Assembly: GCA_964383905.1 (NCBI GenBank)
Contig: CAYLJO010000023.1
Span: 1-43,896, forward strand
Reading direction: 5' to 3'
DNA: 43,896 bases
Origin: CAYLJO01 sp964383905
Lineage (GTDB): Bacteria; Acidobacteriota; Blastocatellia; Pyrinomonadales; Pyrinomonadaceae
Shown: positions 33,422-42,800 of the stretch, one piece after another
How the letters are laid out: each line of letters starts with the position of its first letter
Numbering within the stretch: the stretch's first letter is position 1
Translations under genes and position numbers: made by a program
Notes under the pieces: generated by a model
What the model was told of the DNA's origin: nothing
The model's input: the letters and a program-made list of their open reading frames with translations, nothing else
Databases searched by the model: none

Positions 33422-33993
33422 CGGCTGCCTCCGATCTTGCCGTACACTCTGACGAATTCCTTCCGCCCACGCGCGATCAAGCTTCCCACATTCGTTTCGT
33501 TAATAGATAAGGTTGCCGCAATCTCACGATACGACAGGCCCTGTTGCTTGAGCATCAGACAACTGCGCATCGGCTCTTTGATCTTATCCAGCGCGCGCCG
33601 CGCTTCTTCGATCTCCGCGCGCCGTTCGTATTCCTCTTCCGGGGCGGCGGTGAACCAACCCTCGTGTGTCGCCCTTTTCGCAAACTCTTCCTCGCGAGCG
33701 GTGGAGCGGTTCTGGCCGCGCAGAGTGTTGCGTGCAACATTGATCGTGACGCGCAGGAGCCACGGGCGTAGCGCCTCCCCGCCGGGCGTCGAATCCATAT
33801 GGCGATAGAGCCTGAGAAAGACCTCTTGCGTAACGTCTTCAGCAAGTCCTACGTCGCGAACAAGAGAGCGCGCGGCCCTAAAGACCGCACGATGATGCAG
33901 CGTAAAAGCTTCGTCGAAGCCGAGCCGCGGCGTCACCGTAGTCTCGATTTCATTGGGCACAGAGTCCGTCAAGGCTCCCGCTCGTCCGCTCAT
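33418..33993 (-). CDS. ECF (sigma-70 family group 4) RNA polymerase sigma factor
   Basis: A 191-residue sigma factor. Region 2 is visible as TLHHRAVFRAARSLV, then GLAEDVTQEVFLRLYRHM, with the -10-recognition helix ending WLLRVTINVARNTLRG. Region 4, with its helix-turn-helix (LKQQGLSYREIAATLSINETNVGSLIARGRKEF), reads the -35 element. No C-terminal extension is present. It is transcribed with its anti-sigma factor and a DUF4097 gene. A promoter motif 20 bases upstream is shared with three other genes, so autoregulation is likely. Its exact ECF group cannot be assigned from sequence reading alone. Confidence 0.93.
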   Translation of the reverse strand: MSGRAGALTDSVPNEIETTVTPRLGFDEAFTLHHRAVFRAARSLVRDVGLAEDVTQEVFLRLYRHMDSTPGGEALRPWLLRVTINVARNTLRGQNRSTAREEEFAKRATHEGWFTAAPEEEYERRAEIEEARRALDKIKEPMRSCLMLKQQGLSYREIAATLSINETNVGSLIARGRKEFVRVYGKIGGSR

Positions 33994-34012
33994 GGTTGCC
34001 GCTCTCTTAATA

Positions 34013-34042
34013 TAAACACCGCATGAACCCTTTTTGTGGCAA
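34013..34042 (-). promoter_or_regulatory. ECF-type promoter motif, copy 1 (upstream of the sigma gene)
   Basis: Minus strand: TTGCCACAAAA as the -35 part, a spacer, then CGGTGTTTA as the -10 part. The -10 part lies about 20 bases before the sigma gene ATG, which gives a very short leader. It is identical except for one base to copy 2 at 35405-35434 across all 30 bases. Confidence 0.75.
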
Positions 34043-34138
34043 GAATTTGGCCCGACCGGGCGCAGGCAGCCTGAAAGCCCCTTCGAGTAAGATTGGTTCC
34101 GAGCGATTCTTGCCGCCGCGGGTGAAAAGAAGCAGAGC

Positions 34139-35317
34139 TTAGCCTTTCTTTATATAAACATCACCGTTGATGGTTCTGATCGTGACACGATTCTTGCCGC
34201 CTGCGATACTGCCCTTGCCGTAGATATATTTACGCGGTGTCCCCTGACTATCATCCCAGTCGCCGGTCTCGCTCCGCTGGATATCAAAGTCGCTGATGAC
34301 CTGATAATCCCGCTTGCGGTTACTCGTGTATGCTATCTCAATATCCAAGTCCATTGAAAGACCGGCGGGCACGGTCAGCGTGATATCTCCACCGTTGGAC
34401 GATAAAGTGACGTCGCGCTGGCCCTGAGCGGGGTCGCCCGTCATTGTGACGGCGACGTTTCCCCCCATCGTCGTGGCCCGCACCGAGCCATCAATCGCCC
34501 CGATATGGATGTTGCCGCCCATCGTCTTAGCTTTGATAAATCTGGCCGCCGAACTGATATTGATGTCACCGCCCATCGTCGAAACGTCTGCGCCCGCCGG
34601 GGCCGTATCCACCTTGATCGCGCCGCCCATTGACGAGATGCGCACCTCCTCGCCGGTCGAAACTCCGGCGCGGTTGGTGACATTCTTGTAAATCACATTG
34701 CCGCCCATCGAGGAGCCTTGAACATTCCCTATGACATCTTGAAGGAGCACCCGGCCACCCATGGTGTGGACACGGCCGTTGACATCCGAGTTCAGCAGCG
34801 TAATTTTTCCGCCCATCGTCGTCAGGTTAAGCTCGCCCTTTAGATTGGAGAGGTCGAGTTCCCCGCCCATCGTCTTTCCATCAATTGTGCCCTCAACGCC
34901 TGTGATTTTTACCCCGCCGCCCATCGAATCTATATTGAGATCCAGCCGCCTCGGAACTTTAATCTCGAATTTCAGATTCGTGGAGTAGTTACGGCGCCCG
35001 CCGTCGTAGTAGGAATGGATTTCCAGCCCCGAAGAGCTTTCGTTGAAATCCACCTTGCAATCCTCGCCATCCCTGCCGCCTAAGATTGCATTAACCTTGA
35101 CCACTTCCTTGTCCCAACCGGATATATCAAGCGACCCGCCCGTCCGCAGATCAATATCCAGCCTTTTCCCCATCTGCACCCTGAACTCTTTATCAATATG
35201 CCTGGCATCCTGATGGACGGCGGCGATAACCGGGATAGGCCTTAATGTCATGTCAGAAGAGGCCCAGCAGCCACAAACCAGTAGCGCGAGCGCGGTGATC
35301 ATTCCCATTCTTCTCAT
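34139..35317 (-). CDS. DUF4097 beta-ladder lipoprotein candidate, TMGG-rung type
   Basis: A 392-residue protein with a short hydrophobic N terminus ending LLVCGCWASS, where VCGC could serve as a lipobox. The ladder is the most regular of the five paralogues. Nine rungs read S/T-MGG (SMGGGV, TMGGEL, TMGGKI, TMGGRV, SMGGNV, SMGGAI, TMGGDI, TMGGNI, TMGGNV), followed by SNGGDI, spaced about 18-22 residues. A repeat of this regularity predicts a beta-helix with Met and Gly stacked on one face. AAGGAG lies nine bases before the ATG. An ECF-type promoter motif stands about 90 bases upstream. Function unknown. Confidence 0.87.
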   Translation of the reverse strand: MRRMGMITALALLVCGCWASSDMTLRPIPVIAAVHQDARHIDKEFRVQMGKRLDIDLRTGGSLDISGWDKEVVKVNAILGGRDGEDCKVDFNESSSGLEIHSYYDGGRRNYSTNLKFEIKVPRRLDLNIDSMGGGVKITGVEGTIDGKTMGGELDLSNLKGELNLTTMGGKITLLNSDVNGRVHTMGGRVLLQDVIGNVQGSSMGGNVIYKNVTNRAGVSTGEEVRISSMGGAIKVDTAPAGADVSTMGGDINISSAARFIKAKTMGGNIHIGAIDGSVRATTMGGNVAVTMTGDPAQGQRDVTLSSNGGDITLTVPAGLSMDLDIEIAYTSNRKRDYQVISDFDIQRSETGDWDDSQGTPRKYIYGKGSIAGGKNRVTIRTINGDVYIKKG

Positions 35318-35404
35318 TGGCGCGAATCTCCTTATTTTGAGTTAAGGCTGATTAAACTATGTGCAGGCATGGAACAACGCGCGATTTTCGTCGCTCTCAC
35401 AACG

Positions 35405-35434
35405 TAAACACCGCACGAACCCTTTTTGTGGCAA
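35405..35434 (-). promoter_or_regulatory. ECF-type promoter motif, copy 2 (upstream of the TMGG DUF4097 gene)
   Basis: Minus strand: TTGCCACAAAA, spacer, then CGGTGTTTA, with the same spacing as copies 1 and 3. It lies about 90 bases before the DUF4097 start. The decayed IS200/IS605 element begins only about 20 bases upstream of its -35 part. Confidence 0.75.
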
Positions 35435-35454
35435 AATTTTAGCGTGGATTCGGC

Positions 35455-36620
35455 TAAGCCCCCTGCCTTCCGGCAGGGGTTACAGCCGCAGCCTTTCTGC
35501 CGAAGGCTAAACCACTTTTGTCCTTATCCAAGGCTTTGTATAAAATAGACTTATGAAGGCATACCGGTACAAGTTGCGCCCCTCCAAGCGGGTCTTTGCG
35601 GCGTTTGCAGAAACGCTGGAACTGTGTCGTGAACTCTACAATGCCGCGCTTTCTGAAAGGCGCGATGCGTGGCGACTGAATAGAATCTCTATTAAGAGCG
35701 TCTAACAAAACTCTTGCTGGATGAAGTTCCAGCAGATTAATGCACAACCGATGTGCAGAAACGCCAGATGAATCTCAGGTTCAAAGCAAAGGCGCGTTAC
35801 GACTCTTTTACCTACCCGCAGAGCGGTTTCCGGCTTGAAGGCGACAAGCTTCACCTCTCGAAAATCGGCAGTTGCCGCCTGCGCCTCTCGCGCCCGGTCG
35901 AAGGCAGGATTAAGACCTGCACCATCAAGCGGGAAGCCGACGGCTGGTACGCCGTCTTTGCCGTCGAAGAGAACAGTTGCCGCTACATCCCCAAGACTGG
36001 GAAGAGCGTCGGCGTTGATCTGGGCATCGCCTCTTCCGCTACGCTTTCGACCGGGGAGCAGATTGAGAATCCGAAATATCTGCGACAGGCAGAGCGGGGA
36101 CTTAAGAGCGCGCAACGCTCTGTTTCTCGCAAGAAACTTCGCAGTAGCAGTCGCAAGAAGGCTGTTCAGCTTTTGGCGAAGCGACACTTGAGAGTGAAAC
36201 GGCAACGACTCGACTTCTTTCATAAACGCTCGCTTGAGTTGCTGAGAGGGTTCGACTCGTTTGCCTTTGAGGATTTGAACATTGCGGGGATGATGAGGAG
36301 CCATCATCTCGCTAAAAGTATCAGTGATGCGGCATGGGATACGTTTCTCAATATCCATACGAACAAAGCGGCGGAGGCTGGTCGTGTGGTGAGACTCGTT
36401 CCGGCGGCGTTCACTTCGCAAGATTGCAGTCGTTGTGGGGCACGAGTCCGTAAGACGCTCGCCGCGCGCGAGCATCGTTGTGTGGGTTGTGGGCTTGTAC
36501 TGTGTCGTGATTATAACGCTGCTATCAATATTCACAAGGCAGGGGCACTGCCTTTGGGGATGGCCGGCACAAGCTGACCAAGTGAACCAAGAATCTCCGC
36601 CCTTCAGGGCGGGGAGTGTC
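35455..36620 (+). mobile_element. tnpB-only IS200/IS605-type element, decayed
   Basis: The left end has a hairpin CCCCTGCC/GGCAGGGG (35460-35479) and the right end a hairpin CTCCGCCC/GGGCGGGG (36595-36614) followed by AGTGTCAA. These are the usual subterminal hairpins of IS200/IS605 elements. The only gene is a broken tnpB, with no tnpA. The right-end hairpin region, together with the 3' part of tnpB, would be where the guide (omega) RNA is encoded in working relatives. Exact boundaries are uncertain by about 10-20 bases because these elements make no target duplication. Confidence 0.65.
35553..36577 (+). pseudogene. tnpB: tnpB (RNA-guided nuclease) with internal deletion and frame break
   Basis: The 5' piece (35553-35705) encodes MKAYRYKLRPSKRV and ends ISIKSV, the usual TnpB start. 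The 3' piece, from about 35760, encodes FKAKARYDSFTYPQSGFRL and all later landmarks. These are RuvC Asp in SVGVDLGIA, Glu in FAFEDLNIAG, the zinc ribbon CSRCGAR and CVGCG, and the last Asp in CRDYNAAINI. About 50 residues that normally join the two pieces are missing. They are replaced by about 55 bases in another frame that hold two small hairpins (TGCTGGA/TCCAGCA and TGCACA/TGTGCA). The 274-codon 3' frame could still be translated but lacks the N-terminal domain that binds the guide and target motif. Confidence 0.82.
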
Positions 36621-36732
36621 AAACAGGAAGAGGCTTAACCGGCTGTCGCCGCGTGAGTCTGATTCGAAGCGGTCGGCAAAACCCGTATGCCGAAATGGTG
36701 CCGGAAGCAATTAAAACCTGGTTTTCGATAGT

Positions 36733-37833
36733 TTATTTTGCCTTTACCCTCACCTTTAGGTTTTGCTCCGGGTGAAATTTCATTCCGATCAATTGCAGGG
36801 CCCATTCGGCCTGTTTTCTTACCCCTTTTTCCTCATCTTTGAGCGCCGTTTTCAAAGCGTCCGCTGCCGTTTGATCGCCTCTTAGTCCCAATGCCCAGGC
36901 GGCTTGCTCCCGGACTTCCCATTGTCCGTCCTTCAAAGCAACGATTAACGGCGCGACCGATTGCTCATCGCCTTTCAATCCTAATGCCCAGGCGGCCTGC
37001 CTTCGCACCTGCCAGTCCTGATCCTTCAGAGCAAGGATCAAGGGCTCGACGGCGCGTCCGTCTCCCTTTAATCCCAAGGCCCAGGCCGCTTGTTCACGGA
37101 CCTCCCGGCGCTCGTCCTTCAGGGCAACGATCAAAGGTTCGACCGAACGCCGATCACCTTGCAGTCCTAGCGCCCATGCGGCCTGGCGCCGGACCTGCCA
37201 CTCCGTATCCCGTAAGGCGGCGATCAAAGGCTCCACGACGAGGGCATTACTCTTCAGTCCTAGTCCCCAGGCGGCCTTTTCTCGCACGCGCCCATCCTTG
37301 TCCTTTAATACCGCGATCAGTGGCTCGACCGTCCGGTGATCTCTGAGAAGTCCCATGGCGAAGCTGGCATTAGCACGCACGCGCCAGTCCCCAGCCGTCA
37401 TTACGGCAATCAGGGGATCAACAGCAGGCTTACCCATCGCCGCCAGCGCTACTGCAGCCTGCTCGCCCGGGGATGTCTTCTCGAAACCTTTATCCCCTGC
37501 AGAACGCGGCTCTCCTTCATCACATTGAATTAGCGTAACGGGCGAATCATCACCTAAAAGCCGAATGAGTGACGGTATGACGTCTACTGAACGAGCACCC
37601 GTCTTCGCTAATCTGCAGGCGGCAGACGCCCGCTCGACCGGGTTCAATGAGTTCAAGGCTTTGATCCTTTCTGCGATATCGGCAGGCGTATTGCCTGCAC
37701 TATGCTGAACGGTATCGGAGGCTTCCAGCATTGCGCCAACCAAGTGCTCTGTGGCCATGCTAGCGACCCGCGTTGAACAGAGCGCCATCAAGAAACACCC
37801 GAGTAGTATTGTGATGATGACCATTCTTTTCAT
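36733..37833 (-). CDS. Secreted HEAT-repeat protein
   Basis: A 366-residue protein with an N-terminal signal or anchor (MKRMVIITILLGCFLMALCS). At least seven HEAT-like repeats of exactly 31 residues cover about 148-355, with the core VRRQAAWALGLKGD and SVEPLIVALKD. Neighbouring repeats are close to identical (RRQAAWALGL, REQAAWALGL), a sign of recent internal amplification. Each repeat forms a helix pair, and such solenoids bind other proteins. An ECF-type promoter motif about 140 bases upstream links it to the sigma operon. A role as a periplasmic scaffold or adaptor for the DUF4097 proteins is inference. The C terminus is basic (LKVRVKAK). Confidence 0.87.
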   Translation of the reverse strand: MKRMVIITILLGCFLMALCSTRVASMATEHLVGAMLEASDTVQHSAGNTPADIAERIKALNSLNPVERASAACRLAKTGARSVDVIPSLIRLLGDDSPVTLIQCDEGEPRSAGDKGFEKTSPGEQAAVALAAMGKPAVDPLIAVMTAGDWRVRANASFAMGLLRDHRTVEPLIAVLKDKDGRVREKAAWGLGLKSNALVVEPLIAALRDTEWQVRRQAAWALGLQGDRRSVEPLIVALKDERREVREQAAWALGLKGDGRAVEPLILALKDQDWQVRRQAAWALGLKGDEQSVAPLIVALKDGQWEVREQAAWALGLRGDQTAADALKTALKDEEKGVRKQAEWALQLIGMKFHPEQNLKVRVKAK

Positions 37834-38294
37834 TTCAGGAGTCTCTCTGGCGGTTAAAACAATGCCATCCTCTGCTCGATGTTTTGTGCACTCTAAAACT
37901 TGAGTGGTATTCTTGAACTGAGATCAATCTAACAGAACGTGCTCAGCGCTTCGGCTTCCGCTCATGTAAGGTAAACACCGCCCGGCACCGTTTTGTGGCA
38001 AAAAGTTTGCGCTCAATTTTTCAGGATTTAAAGGCGTGAGGCGGCGCTCTAGCTGCCAGATGCGCTAGAGCTAGCCGTCAACATACATCTATTAGAAAGC
38101 TATACCCAGAGGCTATTAGAGATGAATGTCACCAAGGCGGGATATTATGAGTCATCATTGCCGATAATTTGAATCCGGGACGGAAGCGCGCAGATTACAC
38201 CAGATTTAAAGATCGCTTGGTCGTGATGAGGTTATCATCCTTGAGAATAGATAAAGGTAGGAAATCTTGATCCTGTATCTCTCTACCCTGGGCT
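37834..38294. other. Intergenic region upstream of the HEAT gene
   Basis: 461 bases without a reading frame I would call a gene. It contains the ECF-type promoter at 37972-38001 and an 8-bp perfect inverted repeat GCTCTAGC/GCTAGAGC (38046-38053 and 38064-38071). It also covers the 3' side of the downstream OmpA-like gene, where no clear terminator is seen. Confidence 0.5.
37972..38001 (-). promoter_or_regulatory. ECF-type promoter motif, copy 3 (upstream of the HEAT gene)
   Basis: Minus strand: TTGCCACAAAA, then a spacer that differs from copies 1 and 2, then CGGTGTTTA. The two conserved blocks and their distance are unchanged while the spacer has drifted. This is the pattern expected of a functional promoter rather than a duplicated segment. 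Confidence 0.72.
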
Positions 38295-39818
38295 CTACTT
38301 TTTCAGCCATATCTCCACTCGTCGATTTTTTTCCTTTCCTTCTTCGTTATCGTTTGACGCTACGGGAAGTTGAGAACCGAAGCCCGTCACGGTTGCCGGG
38401 GCGACTCCCCGTCGCTTGAATTGCTCTGCCACAACATTTGCACGCTCTTTGGAAAGCGGTATATTCACATCGCTGCCTCCGACACTGTCGGTGAATCCAA
38501 AGAGCATGATGTTTTGGCCCGTGTAATGAAGATCGGTGATAAAATTCACTACGCGGTCAAGGTCAATTTGCGCCTTGTTATCCAAGTCTTTACTGCCGCT
38601 GCGGAATCGGAAATTAAGCGAGAGCCTTTCAGCGCCGCTTGTTAGTCTTTTGTATTCTTCAGGCGCGCCCTGAACAATATTTGTGTTTTCCGATTTGACA
38701 TTCTGAGCAACAAAACCATTGTTCCCCACTATATCTTGGCCTGTTTTTGAAAGCGCGAAATCGACGAATTTACGGGTCAGCGGGTTTTGCGGGTTTGCCG
38801 GTGTGTAAAGATATAGGCGCCGCGAAAGTAGATAATCCTCAGTGGCGACTGTTAAACGGTTAGGCACGAAAGGGGTCGCTCCGCTCTCTGAAACGGCGAC
38901 GGCTTTGGCGTTTTTAATATAGGGAAGACCTATAAAGCCGATCCCATCAGGATCATTGGCGACTGCTTCGGACAGCCCATTGCTGTCTTCGAATCGCTTG
39001 GCAGTGCTCACAAGCTGGCTATTTCCAAGGACAAGAGATTTGAAGGTATCGTACGTTCCCGACTTGTCATCCCGCGCATAAACCTTGATCTGACCTCGTG
39101 GGCTGAGCACCTGAGTCCAACTGGTGATGTCACCGGAGAATATTTTAGCGATCTGTTCTTTGGTTAATGACTGAATCGGATTATTGCTGTTCACAATGAC
39201 GGCGATACCGTCAAGCCCCAGTACGTGCTCGCTGGCAAGCGAAGTCATATCACCGAGAGCGGCAAGGCTACGAATTTCGTCCGGCTTAATCCGGCGCGAT
39301 GAAAGACCAATGTCGCATTTGCTGCTTGATAAATCTGTGAAGGCTGTTGCCGAACCCGCAGCTTGAATTTCGATTATTTTGGAAGATGAATCACCGGGTA
39401 AGACGCCTTGAACGGTTGATTCTTCAGCATTACTACCAGCAACTGTCTTAACGTCTTTCGCCCCTTGCTGCCTGAGAAATTCCTCGGCTAAGGCTGGAGC
39501 TAATTTGGCTCCGATGGTGTTGGACCCGTGTAGCCGTAGAATCACATCTCCACCCGAACTCGAGCTAAGGACAGGCGCGCCGGGCTTCGACCTGAACCAT
39601 AGCCAGAGAGGTATTGCAATCAGGGCAATAAGTGCTAGACAGCCAAGAGCGCCGACAATCGGCACGACCGGGAGCTTCTTCTCAGGAGCGATTTCCGAGA
39701 GTTGGCGTGCACAGTCAGGGCAAACCAAGTCCGCCCCGTCTGGAACTGATACGATCTGTTTGCTATCGGCCACAGGACAGTTGCCGAAATTGGTGCATCT
39801 CCCTCTTCGTATTGCCAT
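38295..39818 (-). CDS. Zinc ribbon / membrane / PstS-like / OmpA-like fusion protein
   Basis: A 507-residue protein with four parts. The N-terminal zinc ribbon has Cys8, Cys14, Cys33 and Cys36 (LVCPDCARQL). One membrane segment lies at 49-74. A periplasmic-binding-protein domain of the PstS type covers about 90-370 (HGSNTIGAKLAPALAEEFLR, GLDGIAVIVNSNNP, IFSGDITSW, DKSGTYDTFKSLV). An OmpA-C-like domain at about 395-507 has the peptidoglycan-binding pattern FGFTDSVGGSDVNIPLSKERA and ends KEKNRRVEIWL. The topology predicts the zinc ribbon in the cytoplasm and the binding and OmpA domains in the periplasm. It starts three bases after the tubulin-like gene, so the two are one operon. Phosphate transport is unlikely, as no Pst permease is present. 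Confidence 0.88.
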   Translation of the reverse strand: MAIRRGRCTNFGNCPVADSKQIVSVPDGADLVCPDCARQLSEIAPEKKLPVVPIVGALGCLALIALIAIPLWLWFRSKPGAPVLSSSSGGDVILRLHGSNTIGAKLAPALAEEFLRQQGAKDVKTVAGSNAEESTVQGVLPGDSSSKIIEIQAAGSATAFTDLSSSKCDIGLSSRRIKPDEIRSLAALGDMTSLASEHVLGLDGIAVIVNSNNPIQSLTKEQIAKIFSGDITSWTQVLSPRGQIKVYARDDKSGTYDTFKSLVLGNSQLVSTAKRFEDSNGLSEAVANDPDGIGFIGLPYIKNAKAVAVSESGATPFVPNRLTVATEDYLLSRRLYLYTPANPQNPLTRKFVDFALSKTGQDIVGNNGFVAQNVKSENTNIVQGAPEEYKRLTSGAERLSLNFRFRSGSKDLDNKAQIDLDRVVNFITDLHYTGQNIMLFGFTDSVGGSDVNIPLSKERANVVAEQFKRRGVAPATVTGFGSQLPVASNDNEEGKEKNRRVEIWLKK

Positions 39819-39821
39819 CGT

Positions 39822-42800
39822 TCAACTCTCACGCTTCAGAATTTTGACCGCTCGTTTGCCGCCTTCCAAAAAACGTTTGTAGACTTCATCTTGAATATTA
39901 TTCCCGCGCTCAGCTTTGATACTTTCGACAGACATGAGAATCTCTTTCTGTAGCTCGGTACGCTTTGTGTCAGGGGCATACTCTCTGCTATCTAATAGTC
40001 CTTGCACATAACCTCTGACAAGGTCTGCACTTCTCATGTCCAGCTTACTGATTGATTCGGTAAATTCCTTGCCCAGATAAATCGGGTCGGTATCAAAACC
40101 GTCCGCATCTTTTGCGACCAATGCCAACTCTGTGAGGCCAGTCTCCGGATTCGGTGCTTGCTGGATCAGGTTCAGTGCCTTAGCTAAAAGGAGATATGGG
40201 ATTGCGTCTCTCTTGACTTCTTCCTGCAAAGGAACGAAGAGTTTAGGATGCTGCGAGCCGTCCCCTTCCGTATGCAGTTCTAGCTTGGCTCTTTGCGCGT
40301 TGGGGCCGTTGATCTTCAGATCATACTTTTCCTTCAAGAACCCAAGCTGGCGCACGTATCTTAAAGGAAACAAGTTTGTCAGGCTGATTAAGACGACCTC
40401 GTTCGGTTTGACATCACTATCGATTATCTCCACCTCACCACTGCGGCTTCCTCGAAAGACATCTTTCAGCTTGGAGACGAATTCGGCTTCCTCCGGAGCT
40501 TTCGGCGTAATCACGGACATTTTGGAAACTGCGGTTTGCGCACCGGTAGGGATACCCGGCCCGATTTTATGCACCTCAGAGGGCTCAAAGGTAAGATAAT
40601 TACCTGCACGACTGACCAGTTCGGTGATGTATGATTTTAGTTCCTGTGAATTGCCTCCATAACGTTCTTTGAGCTTCCCGATAATGCTGACCCCGAGCAA
40701 TTTCTCTTTCGGATTTTGTATGAGGTTGTTATGGGCGATCCGGGCGTTTTTTTCAGATTCTTTATCCAAGATGTCTAAGAACTCTGTTACCCCGATCCGC
40801 TGGTTAAATATAGAAAAGTTGGGATTTTCACCCAGCCTCCCGATCAAAGACATTCGCACACGGTTCACTTGAGTCTTTTGCTCATTCTCATCTTTGATGA
40901 GATTTCTCGTCATAGATCGCACGAGTTCCGGATCGTAGAAACGGACAAGTTGCTCTCTTAAATCTATGCTTCCATCATCAGTGATGCGTTCACTGATGCG
41001 GTCATTATATTTTTTAATCGCCGCATTGATGGTGCTCGTGCATTTATCTACTTCACTTTTGAGGTCCGTTAACTCAACCACCAACTCTTCAGTCAATTGC
41101 TTGGCGAACATCAAAGCTTCAATCCGTGTCCGGTAAACATACTGCTCCTGCAAAGTCTCCCCCTGCGCGTCAAGCAAACTATCCGGTTTCCCGATGGCCT
41201 TCGAAATGAGCCCCATTCTGGCCCACGCTTCATTATTTAATTTGACCCTGTTCGCCGCATCCTGTTCGTTCTCTTTTGCCTGCGTAATCTTATCGTCGAG
41301 CCCTTTGAGCCGCTCGTCTATCGAATCGAGTAAAGCGGCCAGCAGACGCGAAATGTCATATGTCGACTTAACTCCATTCTTCCACTCATTAAAGAGATCA
41401 TCTTCGACCCGCCGACGAATCTCTTTGACGTGCTCTTTCTTAGCTTTGACCTTCGCTTTGTAGAAGTTTCTGACCCCCAACCCGCGATAATCCTGATCGA
41501 ACCGCTTCTCGCAGAGCTTGGCCAGCTCATCGAGCCAAGTTTCGCGCCTTTTCTCCCGCACCAACGATTTGAAGTTCGGAATAACATCCTGCCATTCGTT
41601 ATTAATCGGCTTCCATTTCTTATTGTTGACATCCTCCGGTAAGATCCCGACTGACAGAGTTAAGTGCTCGTCGCTCACGGCCCATCTGTATTGTGTCTCT
41701 TTCTGCTTAACAAATTCATTGAAGTCTTGATTCTTCGCTTCATCGTTAAACCCGTTGGTGTCAGACCAATTGTTAAAGCGAAGTTGAAGCGCCGCCTGGC
41801 GAGCGAAGTTGTAAGTTAAATACTCACCGATCTCTTCCTCAGGGATGGCGAGGCGCTTGATGCCAAAAGCCAGAAATCTTTTGCTTCTCTCAGGGTTATT
41901 ACCGCTCGGCGCTTTTTCCGGAGTTCCATCACCGTTTTCTGCGTTTTCCATACGGCGCAGTGTATCCCAGCTCACGTTCCTGACGGCAATCATTTTTTGA
42001 TAGAGAAAATCCGCGATGATATCAGGAAGTTCCTTGTCAACATCAACCGTCAGCCCATTTTCATTCTCATTAGTGAAGAGATAGCATCCGTTGAATGGAT
42101 CCATGAGCTTCAAACGACCTTTGATCCCCATCAAATCAGTCGGCTCGAACCTGCCGACACTCAAGGAATTGAGTTCCAACAAAGCTGCGTAGCCGTTGGC
42201 GTGATAGTTTCCAGTATCCCAGTTCGGATTCGGATAAGTCTCAGGCAGCAACGCGTAGACAACGATCCGGTATCTTTTGGAGTCCGGATAAGTATCACGA
42301 GCTTGAGAGATGGCGTCAATCAGACTGCCGCTTCCGGTTCCACCCGCCAACCCGCAACAGATGTGGAAAGTGACATCCGTCGTCCCGCCAGTCTGCAAAT
42401 CTTTAACTAAAGACTGCACCTGCTGCTTAAAGGCATCAGCTTTACAGGCAAACAAGAATCTTCCTAGACGACGTTTTTGCCCCCCCAGTGTGACACCGAT
42501 GATGCTGCCCAGAATATCTTTCCATTGATCCGGGCTACCTATCCAAGGTTTGATTCCCGGATAGCTGTTAATATTTTCCAAGCGCGATGCCAAGTTCGCC
42601 TCCTGAATCAAAAGCTGACTCTTCTTATTCAGTTGAACGCTTGTTCCGAGAATCTTCCAGCTTGGATCATCTATACTCATCATCTCATTGCTTGAATCAA
42701 CATACAGATAAGCCAAATTCGCGTCATCAGGGCTTTCCTTACGAAATTCTTGAAAGATCGTTTTGCGAAATGCACGAATGATCTTCCCACCTGTCCCGCC

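Noticed and set aside
34440..34940. Regular CGCCCATCGTC-like DNA repeats resembling a CRISPR array
   Set aside because: The repeat encodes the TMGG rungs of a DUF4097 protein in frame; unit lengths vary and the spacers encode beta strands.
35264..35297. Plus-strand GCCACAAA followed by CGGTGATC, similar to the ECF promoter blocks
   Set aside because: It lies inside the signal-peptide coding region of a DUF4097 gene, in the wrong direction for any gene, and the -10 part lacks GTGTTTA.
35702..36622. 306-codon open frame on the minus strand
   Set aside because: It is the antisense of the tnpB remnant and starts in its right-end hairpin; no domain is recognisable.
36760..37400. 93-base periodic DNA repeat resembling a minisatellite
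   Set aside because: It is the coding sequence of the 31-residue HEAT repeats.
38295..39818. Phosphate-transport PstS as the name for this gene
   Set aside because: The zinc ribbon, central membrane segment and OmpA domain, the lack of pstC/pstA/pstB, and the operon with a tubulin-like gene argue against a transport role.
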